A DNA stretch of 41,347 nucleotides from Candidatus Tenebribacter davisii (GCA_030765535.1 JAVCCH010000185.1:1-41347), one strand, 5' to 3'; positions 26,801-35,345 are shown, counted from the first letter of the stretch. Made by a program: numbers and translations. Notes: generated by a model from the sequence alone, not told the origin.

Positions 26801-27178
26801 AAAAAGATGTTTTTCACAAATAGAAGGAAAGGCATTGGCTAAACTGTCCGCTAGAGCAATTATCTCGGTATATGTATGATATGCTTCTCTTGTATTATTC
26901 TGAGTTTGCCAAAAGTTTTCAGCAAAGGTTTTTACGTCTTCCCTTTCAACCTGATATTTGAGTCCCGTTGTTTTTAGCTCTTCAAATTCTGATGGGATCA
27001 GATATATCAGGGCTTCCCCATTAGGGTATATATCTCCTTTAGCATTCAAATCTATCAATTTTGCAAGTTCAAGACTATTATTATAAAATACGCGAACTTC
27101 CATCTCATTATCTCGCCAGGCAAATGCTGTGCTGAAAAGTATTAGACAAAATAAAAAAGTAATAACTAATTTTTTCAT
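23807..27178 (-). CDS. Secreted zinc carboxypeptidase (family M14) with C-terminal sorting domain
   Basis: This 1123-residue exported metallopeptidase has a signal peptide ending STAFA at residue 20 and a short prodomain. The M14 domain (about 95-360) has zinc ligands H160 and E163 (GGIHGDEIG) and H262 (TTYHSGT), the substrate-binding NR pair (N221/R222 in GVDCNRD), and catalytic E333 in SMEISY. All key residues are present, so it should be active and remove C-terminal residues from peptides. A carboxypeptidase-regulatory-like domain (about 365-440), beta domains, a MAM/jelly-roll module (about 700-834) like that of the 1289-residue protein, Fn3-like segments and the sorting domain (about 1037-1123) follow. 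A GGGGGAAA ribosome site precedes the ATG. It is the first gene of a unit with the C25 peptidase. Confidence 0.93.
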   Translation of the reverse strand: MKKLVITFLFCLILFSTAFAWRDNEMEVRVFYNNSLELAKLIDLNAKGDIYPNGEALIYLIPSEFEELKTTGLKYQVEREDVKTFAENFWQTQNNTREAYHTYTEIIALADSLANAFPSICEKHLFGSSVQGRELGALKITDNVTLDENEAEVMFDGGIHGDEIGASENCIRFARDLCRGYGNDPDITDLVDNREIWIYYMVNPDGRAADNRENANGVDCNRDSGYMWDGWSGSTDAFSQPESKALRDCHYNRQFVVHTTYHSGTEYISCPWSYRSDQCPDYNHIIQLAGEYSTSSGYANMDYGQGCTGMYPINGSTKDTNYGMMGSISWSMEISYSKHPPASQLMMYYNYNKPAMLSIVEHSGYGLEGIVTDVNTGDPVTAAVFVNDYFPTYTDVNAGDYHKYVLAGTYDITVVANGYETQTITGISVASGSSNATDFQLQPLEGQFVYKIASSRIPDNNSADEGDTPGVIGAPDNRNYSIGKNGWIVIDMQYPVIDGPGNDIIVFEGDTSPEGYTVYAGESIDGPWIYLGEGIGTTEYDLAEGNIIEAQFFKVEDDGDGIAISADAGFDLDAVKSIAEIGEIYIALVDYELDEVIGNTNGYIDPGETMDMLVTIRNNGSLLAEDVEGVLTTTSEYVVLNNGEVNFGSLTPGQEMSCIFTFTVDVSTPIGEFLPFDLEITANAGTYTTNFNIDCMVGIAIEDFETANFCSFDWEFGGNYDWIISTDYYEGLFSALSGDVDDEETSSLLLTVEVAIDGEISFYKKVSSESGWDFLKFYLDNVEMGAWSGESDWSMETYPVSAGTHTFKWEYTKDSNTSSGTDCGWVDYIVFPSISIDAPLNPPVNLQAEIVNYNEIELTWEAPVSNDPITGKNGENSNLRNSRDLIGYNVFLDDNYLSLTTELQFTIYVLNVGNYEIYVTAVYDEGESGSSNPANVTITLPVPIDVTAQSQEPNVIISWSMPANRGLASFNIYRNAELLADDVMASPYEDLNVPSGNYIYNVTAVYDDNWESEMSDSTFVSHTTSNDLLKPEVTALSGNYPNPFNPETTISFSNREAGNVSINIYNMKGQLVKTLINEYLEAAYHNIVWNGKDNTGKSVSSGIYFYKMKSGNYSNTKKMILMK

Positions 27179-27270
27179 AAATTTCCCCCAATTAATTTAT
27201 ATTTAATTATTTAATTTACGCAATAACTATTCCATATAATGTTAATATATACATTTATTTTACATTACTT

Positions 27271-27300
27271 TTGACATATAAATCTTTAATAAAATAATAG
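27271..27300 (+). promoter_or_regulatory. Possible sigma-70-type promoter for the ATP-grasp gene
   Basis: A perfect TTGACA (27271-27276) is followed 17-18 bp later by an AT-rich ATAATAG stretch (27294-27300) that could serve as a weak -10. It lies in the 150-bp divergent gap, about 30 bp upstream of the ATG. In such AT-rich DNA this may be chance. Confidence 0.35.
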
Positions 27301-27328
27301 CAAGTAGAAATATTAATTGAGGATTTTG

Positions 27329-28438
27329 ATGAATTACATAATAACAGGGAAAGGATATATCTCCGAGTTGATAAAACAGGAAGATCAAGAAGTAAAGATA
27401 ATATCAGAAGATGATCTTAGTAATTCATTGATCACATTGAAGACTGGTGATAAGATTTATGCACCAACAGAAAGTGCTCTTGAAGTTATCCTGGATAGAT
27501 CTAACAACACAGTTTTCATAAATGCGGTAGAAATGCTAAAAGACAAATTTAAATTCCGCCAGATGATGAGTGATATGTATCCAGATTTTTACTACAGGAT
27601 GGTTAGCCTTGATGAATTAGGATCCATTGATCTTGACCGTGAGAAAAAGTACATTGTCAAACCTGTAAAAGGATTTTTTGGAACTGCTGTAAAAGAGCTT
27701 AACAAAAATACTGATATAACAAAGATCGTGAAAGAAATTCGCAGTGAACTTGATGAAAACACAAAATATTTTTCTGAAAGTGTTTTATCTAAAAACGATT
27801 TGATCATCGAACAATTTGTTGAAGGTGAAGAATATGCTATTGATATGTATTTCAATGAAGATGGTAAACCTGAGATATTGAATATTTATCATCATCCACT
27901 TCCAGAAAAAAATGAATATTTTCATGTGCTGTATTACACGAACAAAGAGATTTTTGCGAAATTCTATGATGAACTTGAAACTATATTCATTAATCTTAAT
28001 CGCTATTTAAATATTACTAATTTCCCTATTCATGCTGAATTTAAATTAGAAGATGAAAAACTCATCCCGATTGAAATGAATCCACTGAGGTACGGTGGTT
28101 TTGGACTTGCAGATCTTACTTATTATGCATTTGGATTTAATCCATTCAATGCTTTCTTTAGCAATATAAAGCCAGACTGGCAACAGATCTGGGCTAAACG
28201 TAACGAATATAATTTTGGCTGGGTTTTGGGTTATAACGGTACTGATATTGATGTGAATGTTCACACTCCGGATGATGAAGCATATTTACACTATTTGGGT
28301 GATACAATGCATTATGTTGAAATAGATCACAAAACAAATCCCGTGTTTTCAATTGCTTATGTTAAGGATCAGTGTTCAAAATCTTTAAAGCGTTTTCTTA
28401 AAACTGAATTCAATGATTTTTTTGTGCCTGTTAAATAA
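27329..28438 (+). CDS. ATP-grasp family enzyme, substrate unknown
   Basis: This 369-residue cytoplasmic protein has an ATP-grasp fold: a small N-terminal domain (1-85); a nucleotide-binding lobe with KYIVKPVKGFFGTAVKEL (near 110-127) and LIIEQFVEGEEYAIDMYF (about 155-172); and a metal-binding end, FPIHAEFKLE and IPIEMNPLRYGGFGLADLT (about 232-260). Members join a carboxylate to an amine or other nucleophile using ATP. I chose the ATG at 27329, 6 bp after GAGG (27319-27322), rather than an in-frame TTG at 27317. The gene stands alone, divergent from the peptidase unit and convergent with the RND operon, so neighbours do not reveal its pathway. A peptide- or amino-acid-ligase role is possible but not shown. 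Confidence 0.82.
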   Translation: MNYIITGKGYISELIKQEDQEVKIISEDDLSNSLITLKTGDKIYAPTESALEVILDRSNNTVFINAVEMLKDKFKFRQMMSDMYPDFYYRMVSLDELGSIDLDREKKYIVKPVKGFFGTAVKELNKNTDITKIVKEIRSELDENTKYFSESVLSKNDLIIEQFVEGEEYAIDMYFNEDGKPEILNIYHHPLPEKNEYFHVLYYTNKEIFAKFYDELETIFINLNRYLNITNFPIHAEFKLEDEKLIPIEMNPLRYGGFGLADLTYYAFGFNPFNAFFSNIKPDWQQIWAKRNEYNFGWVLGYNGTDIDVNVHTPDDEAYLHYLGDTMHYVEIDHKTNPVFSIAYVKDQCSKSLKRFLKTEFNDFFVPVK

Positions 28439-28779
28439 GCGTATAAAATAAACCCTGCAAACGCTTGTCTCAATTTTTCATTCAACTTTGCGATTTCAGA
28501 GTTGAAATTTCAAGAATCTACTTCCTAAGCTTCTGCTATCAATTTCAGGGTTAGATTACCTATGACCTACTTCCTAAGCTTCTGCTTGGGAAGATATAAT
28601 ATTGTGAAGATTCTCCCATTCCCAACTGGAAAGTTAGGAATGAGAATAATCTATCCTGCAAAGCTTTTAGGAGAAGGACAGTAGGTTAAGGTTATAAAAA
28701 CCTTAAAAGGGCAAACTTCCTAAGAAAACTTGAAAGATGCCCTTTCAAGGTTAATAATTAGACGCAAAGTTTTGCATCT
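28439..28779. repeat. Hairpin-rich intergenic block with a 20-bp direct repeat
   Basis: No gene is seen in these 341 bp. They hold several inverted repeats: 28481-28487/28500-28506 (TTCAACT/AGTTGAA); 28571-28579/28584-28592 (TTCCTAAGC/GCTTGGGAA, one G-T pair); 28610-28647 (imperfect, around AACT-GGAA-AGTT); and 28688-28693/28699-28704 (AAGGTT/AACCTT). A 20-bp direct repeat beginning CTACTTCCTAAGC occurs at 28518-28537 and 28567-28586, and its core AACTTCCTAAG recurs at 28714-28724. This looks like a small dispersed intergenic repeat family (REP- or MITE-like). Confidence 0.65.
28694..28752 (-). terminator. Probable terminator of the RND efflux operon
   Basis: A 14-bp inverted repeat (28739-28752 and 28699-28712) forms on minus-strand RNA with one G-U pair, and with a mismatch on plus-strand RNA. 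It has a 26-base loop and is followed by TTTTTAT on the minus strand. It lies 28 bp past the RND pump stop. The loop is long, so the call is moderate. Confidence 0.6.
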
Positions 28780-31700
28780 TTAATCTTCACAATCTACACA
28801 TTCTTCATATTTTGCATGAGTTTTAAATCGTGTCATTCCCAGTTTACCAAATAGTGAATCCACTAAAGAGTAAATCACTGGAATTACAAACAAAGTAAGC
28901 ACAGTGGCAAAAGCCAGTCCAAAAGCTATACTCACAGCCATTGGTTTGTAATCAGAGGTTGTGCTGGATGTAGACAGGATTATCGGCATGAAACCGGCAA
29001 TGGTTGTCACAGTTGTCATAATGATGGGACGCAATCTAATTGCTCCGGCATTGATAAGTGAGTTCCAGCGATCAGTTCCATTTGCTCGCTCACGATTTAC
29101 AAAATCCACCAAAACCAAGGCATCATTCACTACAACTCCAGCAAGAGCTACCACGGCGATCATCGTCATCATACTAAACGGTAATCCAGTTACCATTAAC
29201 CCAAAGATTACTCCGATGAGAGCAAATGGGATTGTGAACATAACGATCAATGGCTGAACAGCAGACTTAAATTGCGTAGCCAGAATAGTGAAAACCAACA
29301 GCAAAGCAACACCAAAAGCAAAGTAGAGAGAATTACTGGTTTTACTTTGCTGTTCAGCTTGTCCACCAAACTCAACCTGGTAACCTGGGAATCTGATTTC
29401 AAATCCTTCCAGAACACCTGTTTCATTAGCAGTTTTACTCCCACGCATTATGCTAGTTACTTCCTCAGCAGTTCGCGTTTTTCTTTCACCATTTTCCTCA
29501 TAAGTTGTTACTGCCCCTGTAATATTGATAAAACGTTTTCTATCACGATGCTGGATCTTGGCATAACCGGCTCCAATCTCTAAATCTGCAACTTCCTTCA
29601 AAGCTATCACATCACCATTCATAGTTCGAATTGGCAGGTTTTCCAGATCACTTAGATCATCGATCTGCTCTTCTTGAACACGCAACACAATATCATACTC
29701 ATCCATGCCTGAACCGCGAAATTTGGAAATATAACCACCAAAGGAAGCATATCCAACTAAACGTGAAATGGATTGAACTGATAAGCCGTACATTGCTATT
29801 TTATCATGTTTGGGAATTATCCTGATCTCTTTTTTCCCCTCGGCAAAACTGGTTTCCAGATCAGCAGTTCCGGGTATTTTTTCCAATTCAGAAATGATGT
29901 ATTGTCCAATTTCTTCCAATCGTGTCAGATCATCGCCTTTCACGCGGATTTCAATATCTTCTCCTGTAGGTGGTCCACCCCTTCCTCCTTCTTTAAATGT
30001 ATAGGAATAAAGAGCAGGAATTGTGTCGATGTACTTTCTAATGCGGTTCTTGATCTGAGTATGAGTAAACTGCATATTATCCAGTTCAACCAGGTCGATC
30101 TTCACTTCAGCATTCTTGCTATCTACTTCATCTTGATGGTTTTCACGATATTGTCCAATTGTACTTACTATAGCTTCTATATCTTCTTTTTCCGGGATGT
30201 TTAAAATGAAATTCTCAATATTTGTTACAACTTCATCAGTTTTTTCGAGTGATGTTCCAGGAGGAGTTTCCAAGTTTATGGTCAAAGTTTGGGGAGCTCC
30301 GCGAGAGAAAAACTGAGTTTTTACTAAACCCATTTTAACTGCTAAACCAGAAAGAATCATTGCAGCAAAAAGCATCAACAAAGTCATCCCACGATGCTTA
30401 AGTGCTTTTTTTACATTTTTGCGGTATTTTTTTACCAACCAGTCATGTAATTTGTGTCCTCTAATTTTCTTATTGTAATCACCTTTCCCTCCTAATTCTG
30501 CAACATGAGAAGGAAGAATAACTAAACTTTCAAACAAGGAAGCAAGTAAAGCTAGAGATATAACAATGGGAAAGAAACTAAAAAACTTACCCATGGTTCC
30601 TTCCATAAGAAGAAGCGGAAAGAATGCTGCTATGGTAGTCGCTACTGCTGCCACCACAGGCCAGGAAATTTCATTGGTACCTTTGATAGCTGCTTCTTTA
30701 CGGCTAAATCCCATTTCGCGATAACGATGAATATTTTCCAGTACAATGATCGCATCATCCACGATCATCCCCAGCACCAGGATCAAGCTGAATAAAGTAA
30801 GATTATTTAATGTGACATCCAGGTAATTCATTAAAATAAATGCTAGCAAGAAACTAAATGGAATTCCCCAGGCAGCGAACAGGGCATTCTTCCAACCTAT
30901 GAAAATCCATAAAATGATGAAAACTAAAAAGATCCCCATCATTGCATTATTACCTAAGGTAGAAATGCTGTTCCTTACACGGATAGAACCATCGTTACGC
31001 ACTTCCACTTTCATACCATCAACCCGTTTTTCAAATTCTTTGGCTTCTTCTCGGATATTTTCCATTACACTGATGATGTTACCATCAGCTTTTTTATATA
31101 CTTGAATTGTTACAGCTTTCTGGGTGTTTAATTTACTGATAGTTTCAGCTTCTTCCAAAGTATCACGTACAACGGCTACATCACTAATACGTACAGAACT
31201 ACCATTGGGATCCATTTTAACAACAAGATCACTGATCTCATCCACATTATCGAATTCACCCATTGTTCTCACCAGGAAGTCGGCATAACCAACTTTAATA
31301 GATCCACCAGGAGCATTCATATTCCGCATGTTTACAGCATTGGAAAGATCATCCAAAGTAAGACCATACTGGCTGAGTTTATGAATGTTGGCATCCAACC
31401 AGATCTGGCGATCACGAGTTCCGGCAATTTCTACTTTAGAAACATAATCCACATTCAATAATTCATCTTTGAAATCTTCTGCCAGTTCACGCAGTGCATT
31501 ATCAGAAAGGTCACCACCCAGGGCTACTGTACACATCTCATTGATTTCCCGCATCTTGAGCTGCAGAAGATACGGATCATCAGCATCTTCTGGAAGATTA
31601 TTAACTTTATCCATCTCTGTATTAAGGTTAGCCCAGGCTTCATCGATATCAGCTTTAGGATCCATACTAATGAATATTGTTGCCCGACCTTCTGAGGCAG

Positions 31701-31947
31701 TGGATGAAATATAATCTATATCTTCCAGATCGGAAATTTCATCTTCAATTCTCTTCACTATCAACTTTTCAATTTCAGCTGGTGATACACCGCGGTATCC
31801 TACCATGATGTAAAACGCTCCAAAATCTACTGCTGGAGCTTCCTCTTTGGGCATGCTGATCAAGGTCATAATTCCGAAGATGAAAACAATGATCATGATC
31901 ATGTTTATCAATACGCCGTTTTCGACGGAAAATTTTGCTAAAGACAT
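28780..31947 (-). CDS. RND efflux pump, inner-membrane transporter (AcrB/HAE-type)
   Basis: This 1055-residue proton-driven exporter has normal family length, with 12 predicted membrane helices in two halves and two large periplasmic loops. Landmarks are an N-terminal helix MIMIIVFIFGIMTLISMPKEE, the TM4 proton-relay motif GMIVDDAIIVLENIHR with the Asp-Asp pair, and the matching second-half segment AGVVVNDALVLVDFVNRE. The periplasmic loop carries RGVSPAEIEKLIVKRIE, usual in HAE-type pumps. It ends in an acidic, Cys-containing tail (EECVDCED). It is the last gene of a four-gene operon after the adaptor (18-bp gap). Substrates may be drugs, lipids or small metabolites; sequence alone does not tell. 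Confidence 0.94.
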   Translation of the reverse strand: MSLAKFSVENGVLINMIMIIVFIFGIMTLISMPKEEAPAVDFGAFYIMVGYRGVSPAEIEKLIVKRIEDEISDLEDIDYISSTASEGRATIFISMDPKADIDEAWANLNTEMDKVNNLPEDADDPYLLQLKMREINEMCTVALGGDLSDNALRELAEDFKDELLNVDYVSKVEIAGTRDRQIWLDANIHKLSQYGLTLDDLSNAVNMRNMNAPGGSIKVGYADFLVRTMGEFDNVDEISDLVVKMDPNGSSVRISDVAVVRDTLEEAETISKLNTQKAVTIQVYKKADGNIISVMENIREEAKEFEKRVDGMKVEVRNDGSIRVRNSISTLGNNAMMGIFLVFIILWIFIGWKNALFAAWGIPFSFLLAFILMNYLDVTLNNLTLFSLILVLGMIVDDAIIVLENIHRYREMGFSRKEAAIKGTNEISWPVVAAVATTIAAFFPLLLMEGTMGKFFSFFPIVISLALLASLFESLVILPSHVAELGGKGDYNKKIRGHKLHDWLVKKYRKNVKKALKHRGMTLLMLFAAMILSGLAVKMGLVKTQFFSRGAPQTLTINLETPPGTSLEKTDEVVTNIENFILNIPEKEDIEAIVSTIGQYRENHQDEVDSKNAEVKIDLVELDNMQFTHTQIKNRIRKYIDTIPALYSYTFKEGGRGGPPTGEDIEIRVKGDDLTRLEEIGQYIISELEKIPGTADLETSFAEGKKEIRIIPKHDKIAMYGLSVQSISRLVGYASFGGYISKFRGSGMDEYDIVLRVQEEQIDDLSDLENLPIRTMNGDVIALKEVADLEIGAGYAKIQHRDRKRFINITGAVTTYEENGERKTRTAEEVTSIMRGSKTANETGVLEGFEIRFPGYQVEFGGQAEQQSKTSNSLYFAFGVALLLVFTILATQFKSAVQPLIVMFTIPFALIGVIFGLMVTGLPFSMMTMIAVVALAGVVVNDALVLVDFVNRERANGTDRWNSLINAGAIRLRPIIMTTVTTIAGFMPIILSTSSTTSDYKPMAVSIAFGLAFATVLTLFVIPVIYSLVDSLFGKLGMTRFKTHAKYEECVDCED

Positions 31948-31965
31948 AATAACTCCCTTTCGTTG

Positions 31966-33066
31966 TTATTCAGCACTGAAGCTGCTGCGAGCATCTACTA
32001 ATGCTCCTTCCGTCAAACTATCAATTCCATCAATAACCAGTTTATCGCCAGGTTCCAATCCAGAAGTTATAATAACATTATTAGCAACTTTTTCACCAAG
32101 AGAAACAATTCGAATTTCTGCTCTATTTTCACCATTTATCACATAAACAAATTCATTATCATATTTTTCCCGCAGGTTTTCTATAGAAGTAAACAACACA
32201 TCTTTAAAGGTTTGGGAAAAGATATGACTCTCAACTACCATACCAGGGTATAGCATCTGATCATGGTTATCAAAAACGACCTCTACTGGATAGTTATTAC
32301 CACCAGTTATGGGACGAATGCCAACTCCTGTAACTTTACCTTGAACAGTGTTACCATTTACCGAGAGATTTACCAGATTCCCTTTTTTCACATAGGCAAT
32401 ATCAGATTCGCTCACACCAGACTTGATGATCAATTTTTTTGTGTTAACAATGCCGGCTATGATCTTGCCCTGGGAAACCATCTCGCCTACTTCCAAGTTA
32501 AGTTCAGCTATATAACCGGATACAGGTGCTGTAAACTGAGAATTCTCAAACCTTTTCCTCATACTTTCAGTATTAGCCAGCGCCCCATTAAAACCTGCTT
32601 GAGCATTTTTTTGATTGCTCTTGGACTGAAGCAATTCATTTTCGGAGATCTTATCCTGATCATATAAATTATTGGAAACAGTAAGATTTATGTTTGCCAT
32701 TTCTAAAGAAGATTCTGCAGCCATCAAAACAGCTTCAGCTTGTTTCAACTGGTTTTCATAATCACTATTGTCAATTCGAGCAATTGCTTCTCCTTTCTCA
32801 ATCCAGTCACCTAGAGTTTTAAAGATCTCAATAACTTTTCCACTAACTTCACTGGTTAAGTTCACATCATTAAAACCTTCTAACTTTCCGATAACTCTGA
32901 TATATTTATCCAGATCACGCGGCTGCATTTCCTGCACCATAACTATAATTTCTTTTTCCTTGGTATTACCGTTCATTTTCATTTTGGACGGTTCTTCTTT
33001 TGAACAAGAAGCAAGTGATATTGTGAGTAACAAAATTATTATACTAAATTTAAATATATGTTTCAT
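31966..33066 (-). CDS. RND efflux periplasmic adaptor (membrane fusion protein), lipoprotein
   Basis: This 366-residue adaptor has a lipoprotein signal ending SLASC (Cys21). In family order it has a barrel-sandwich (lipoyl-like) half VIGKLEGFNDVNLTSEVSGK with GDWIEKGEAIARID, an alpha-helical hairpin (about 95-170), the second lipoyl half FTAPVSGYIAELNLEVGEMV, a beta-barrel and a membrane-proximal domain ending ITSGLEPGDKLVIDG. It bridges the RND pump and the TolC-like channel. It lies 10 bp after the TolC-like gene and 18 bp before the pump gene, with a GGGAGG ribosome site. Confidence 0.93.
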   Translation of the reverse strand: MKHIFKFSIIILLLTISLASCSKEEPSKMKMNGNTKEKEIIVMVQEMQPRDLDKYIRVIGKLEGFNDVNLTSEVSGKVIEIFKTLGDWIEKGEAIARIDNSDYENQLKQAEAVLMAAESSLEMANINLTVSNNLYDQDKISENELLQSKSNQKNAQAGFNGALANTESMRKRFENSQFTAPVSGYIAELNLEVGEMVSQGKIIAGIVNTKKLIIKSGVSESDIAYVKKGNLVNLSVNGNTVQGKVTGVGIRPITGGNNYPVEVVFDNHDQMLYPGMVVESHIFSQTFKDVLFTSIENLREKYDNEFVYVINGENRAEIRIVSLGEKVANNVIITSGLEPGDKLVIDGIDSLTEGALVDARSSFSAE

Positions 33067-33076
33067 TATTCCTCCC

Positions 33077-34399
33077 TTAATTTGATATAATATCTTCTAA
33101 GACTTGGGAATCTGAAGTTCCCATTAACAATTGTAAAGTTGATTTTGCGCGCAAGAAATTATAAAAGCTGCTTGTATATTGGTTTTGTGCAGAAGTAAAC
33201 ATAACTTCTACTGAGAGAAGATCATTAGCTGTGATAACCCCAAGCGTAAATCTTTCTTGCATTTGCTCATAAGTCTCCATAGAATATTCCATGGCAAGTT
33301 TGGATGATTTCACTGTTTTAGCAGATGCAACCAGATTTATTAATGAACTCTGCAAGGACAATTTTATCGCATCACTGGCTGATTCAAAAGAATATTTTGA
33401 TTGCTTAAGATTATGATTTGCTTTAGCTACTTCCAAACCATTATTAACTAAAGGAAAAATTGGAACTGAGAGATTCACACCCAATTGACCACTTTCATTG
33501 TAATCTTCTTGAAAATCATATTTTGACCAATTATTGGAATATTGAAGATTCACAGAGGGTAGAAAATTCCCACCAGCCATTAATAATGATTTTTTGTTTG
33601 TCCTAATTGAAATCTCAGAAATTTTCAGTGTTGGATTACTATCTTCACCAATATTAATAATCTCTTCGATCATCTCATCCAGTTCTGCCAGTGATTTGCT
33701 GCTCAATAGATCTAATGTAGGTTGATGAATCTCGATGGGAATCTCTGCCAGTTCTTCAACTTTATCTATTTGCAGGAAATTAGCTAATTCCAGGAGACTA
33801 ATTTCATAAAGATTCTCCCTTTGGATAAGACTTACTTCCTTACTTGCAAGTTCCGATTGAAACTGCAATAATTCCGCTTTTGAGAGAGATCCTGAATCAT
33901 AACGAACCTGTGCAATTTCCACATTAGACTGGGAAGATTGCAGATCTTTTTGTGAAATTTCAAATAAATTTTTATTCTCTAGTACAGTAAAATATTTTGA
34001 TTCAACATCAGCTACAGTACTCAATGTTTTATTATTTAAACTCTCTTTTGAAATTTTATAAACATCATTAGCTATACGCGCTCCCAACCAGATTTTACCA
34101 CCATTAAACACAGGTTGTGTAATAGAATATCCATAAGATTTAGAATCATCAGCAGATTCTAATCCAATTGTTCTAGGATCGTTAAATTTAGCATAACTTC
34201 CTGTTAAATTAGCTGAAGGAATCAAATTAAGATATGATTGCCAGAGTCCATTCTTCGATGATTTGGTTGCTTCTTCCTGAGCCAATAGATCGGGATTATA
34301 TTTTAGTGCTAATTCTTTAGCTTCCTTCAGTGAAAGTGTTTGAGCAGTCGCACTCACTGAAATCAAGATAACTAAAATTGATAGTATTATTTGTTTCAT
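33077..34399 (-). CDS. TolC-family outer-membrane efflux channel
   Basis: This 440-residue protein has a signal peptide ending SATAQ (about 1-20) and the TolC/OEP repeat structure: LSLKEAKELALKYNPDLLAQ at the start, then two similar alpha-helical/beta-barrel halves with VRYDSGSLSKAELLQFQSEL and the later copy RFTLGVITANDLLSVEVMFT. It forms the trimeric exit duct for the RND pump. Its ATG overlaps the TGA stop of the PadR-like gene by 4 bp (ATGA), so the regulator and channel are translationally coupled. Confidence 0.93.
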   Translation of the reverse strand: MKQIILSILVILISVSATAQTLSLKEAKELALKYNPDLLAQEEATKSSKNGLWQSYLNLIPSANLTGSYAKFNDPRTIGLESADDSKSYGYSITQPVFNGGKIWLGARIANDVYKISKESLNNKTLSTVADVESKYFTVLENKNLFEISQKDLQSSQSNVEIAQVRYDSGSLSKAELLQFQSELASKEVSLIQRENLYEISLLELANFLQIDKVEELAEIPIEIHQPTLDLLSSKSLAELDEMIEEIINIGEDSNPTLKISEISIRTNKKSLLMAGGNFLPSVNLQYSNNWSKYDFQEDYNESGQLGVNLSVPIFPLVNNGLEVAKANHNLKQSKYSFESASDAIKLSLQSSLINLVASAKTVKSSKLAMEYSMETYEQMQERFTLGVITANDLLSVEVMFTSAQNQYTSSFYNFLRAKSTLQLLMGTSDSQVLEDIISN

Positions 34400-34980
34400 T
34401 CTTTCTCCTTTTTGAAATCCTTTTGATTTTCCGGTAGTTTTGCGGCAGATTTCATTTCTTTAATTATTTCTATTTCTATAGTTTTCATTTTTATCATAGA
34501 TTCGTGCATGATCTTTGCATAGAAAGGAAAATCCGGCATATCGCCGCATTCAACAGCCTGCTTATGCTTATCTTTCATAATTCTTTCCATCTTTTCATGC
34601 TTCAATTCGCGGTTTTCCAGAACTCTGATGAACTCTGAATGTGTTATATTTTTTTGAATAAACCGAAATGCATTCCAAAAATCAAATGGAGTTTGGAATT
34701 GTCCCTTTCCCCATAGGAATGATCGCAGAGTTTCCATAAAATATTTTTTTCCGGTAATCGTGATCGTAAATACTTTTCTTGGCGGATTATTTCCTTTCTG
34801 TTTCATTTCGCCAGTGATATATCCTTTTTTCTCAAGCCGTTGCAAGGCTTTATAAACAGAAGGTGTTTTTACCTGTGTCCACATTTCAATACCGCGTTTT
34901 TCAAAATAACCGATTATCTCGTAACCGTGCATAGGTTGTCTGTTTAAAAAACCCAGAACAACCAGATCTAAGCGGGACAT
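34396..34980 (-). CDS. PadR-family transcriptional regulator of the efflux operon
   Basis: This 194-residue DNA-binding protein has a PadR winged helix (1-90): LDLVVLGFLNRQPMHGYEI, then VKTPSVYKALQRLEKKGYIT as the recognition-helix region, and PRKVFTITITGKKYF as the wing. A C-terminal helical dimerisation domain rich in Lys/Met follows (about 100-190). PadR proteins often repress neighbouring efflux genes and release DNA when they bind the drug. As first gene of the padR-tolC-adaptor-RND operon it probably controls its own transcript. The ending ATGA overlaps the next gene. Confidence 0.9.
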   Translation of the reverse strand: MSRLDLVVLGFLNRQPMHGYEIIGYFEKRGIEMWTQVKTPSVYKALQRLEKKGYITGEMKQKGNNPPRKVFTITITGKKYFMETLRSFLWGKGQFQTPFDFWNAFRFIQKNITHSEFIRVLENRELKHEKMERIMKDKHKQAVECGDMPDFPFYAKIMHESMIKMKTIEIEIIKEMKSAAKLPENQKDFKKEKE

Positions 34981-35345
34981 TTAACCTCCATTTTTCCTAT
35001 TCATATTTTCAGACAAAGCAGAATATTAAATTCTGCATTTTATTTTCTACTATTTTCTTTTCCATTATTATACTATAGAATAAGGCAAAAGAAATGCCAA
35101 GCAAGTTATTGTCAAATATATTATTGTAAAGTAGAGTAGTCTCCCCCGGCTCACTTAAAGAAATAGCTAAGATATTCAAAGGACATTTATGTTGTGTAAC
35201 TTCTTATTCTATAAAGGTTATCTATTATCCCGGGAATTATTTTACTTGACACTGTTTACCTCGAAAAAAAATTCCCACAAGTATTTTATTATTGAAATAT
35301 GAAATTTTGTTAATAATAGATAAATAGTTAAATTAAGGAGTTTTA
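34981..35345. other. Divergent intergenic region between the PadR-like and Bax-like genes
   Basis: No gene is seen in these 365 bp. The region must hold the promoters of the efflux operon (minus) and the Bax-like gene (plus). A possible plus-strand promoter is TTGAAA (35292-35297) with TAATAG (35314-35319), 16 bp apart. A GGGAATT/AATTCCC inverted repeat (35232-35238 and 35270-35276) flanks a TTGACA (35246-35251) that lacks a good -10. On the minus strand, TATAAT (35072-35067) lies about 90 bp upstream of the PadR-like start, next to a short GGCA/TGCC repeat (35084-35087/35095-35098). These are weak candidates. Confidence 0.4.

Noticed and set aside
28518-28586. Short CRISPR array
   Set aside because: There are only two exact 20-bp repeats with one 29-bp spacer. 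The repeat is part of a hairpin element, and no cas genes are near.
29806-30204. 132-codon open frame on the plus strand
   Set aside because: It lies antisense to the well-supported RND pump gene, with no ribosome site or family signature.
35246-35274. TTGACA as a -35 element for the Bax-like gene
   Set aside because: The -35 match is perfect, but the bases 17 bp downstream (AAATTC) do not form a -10, so it is not called a promoter.
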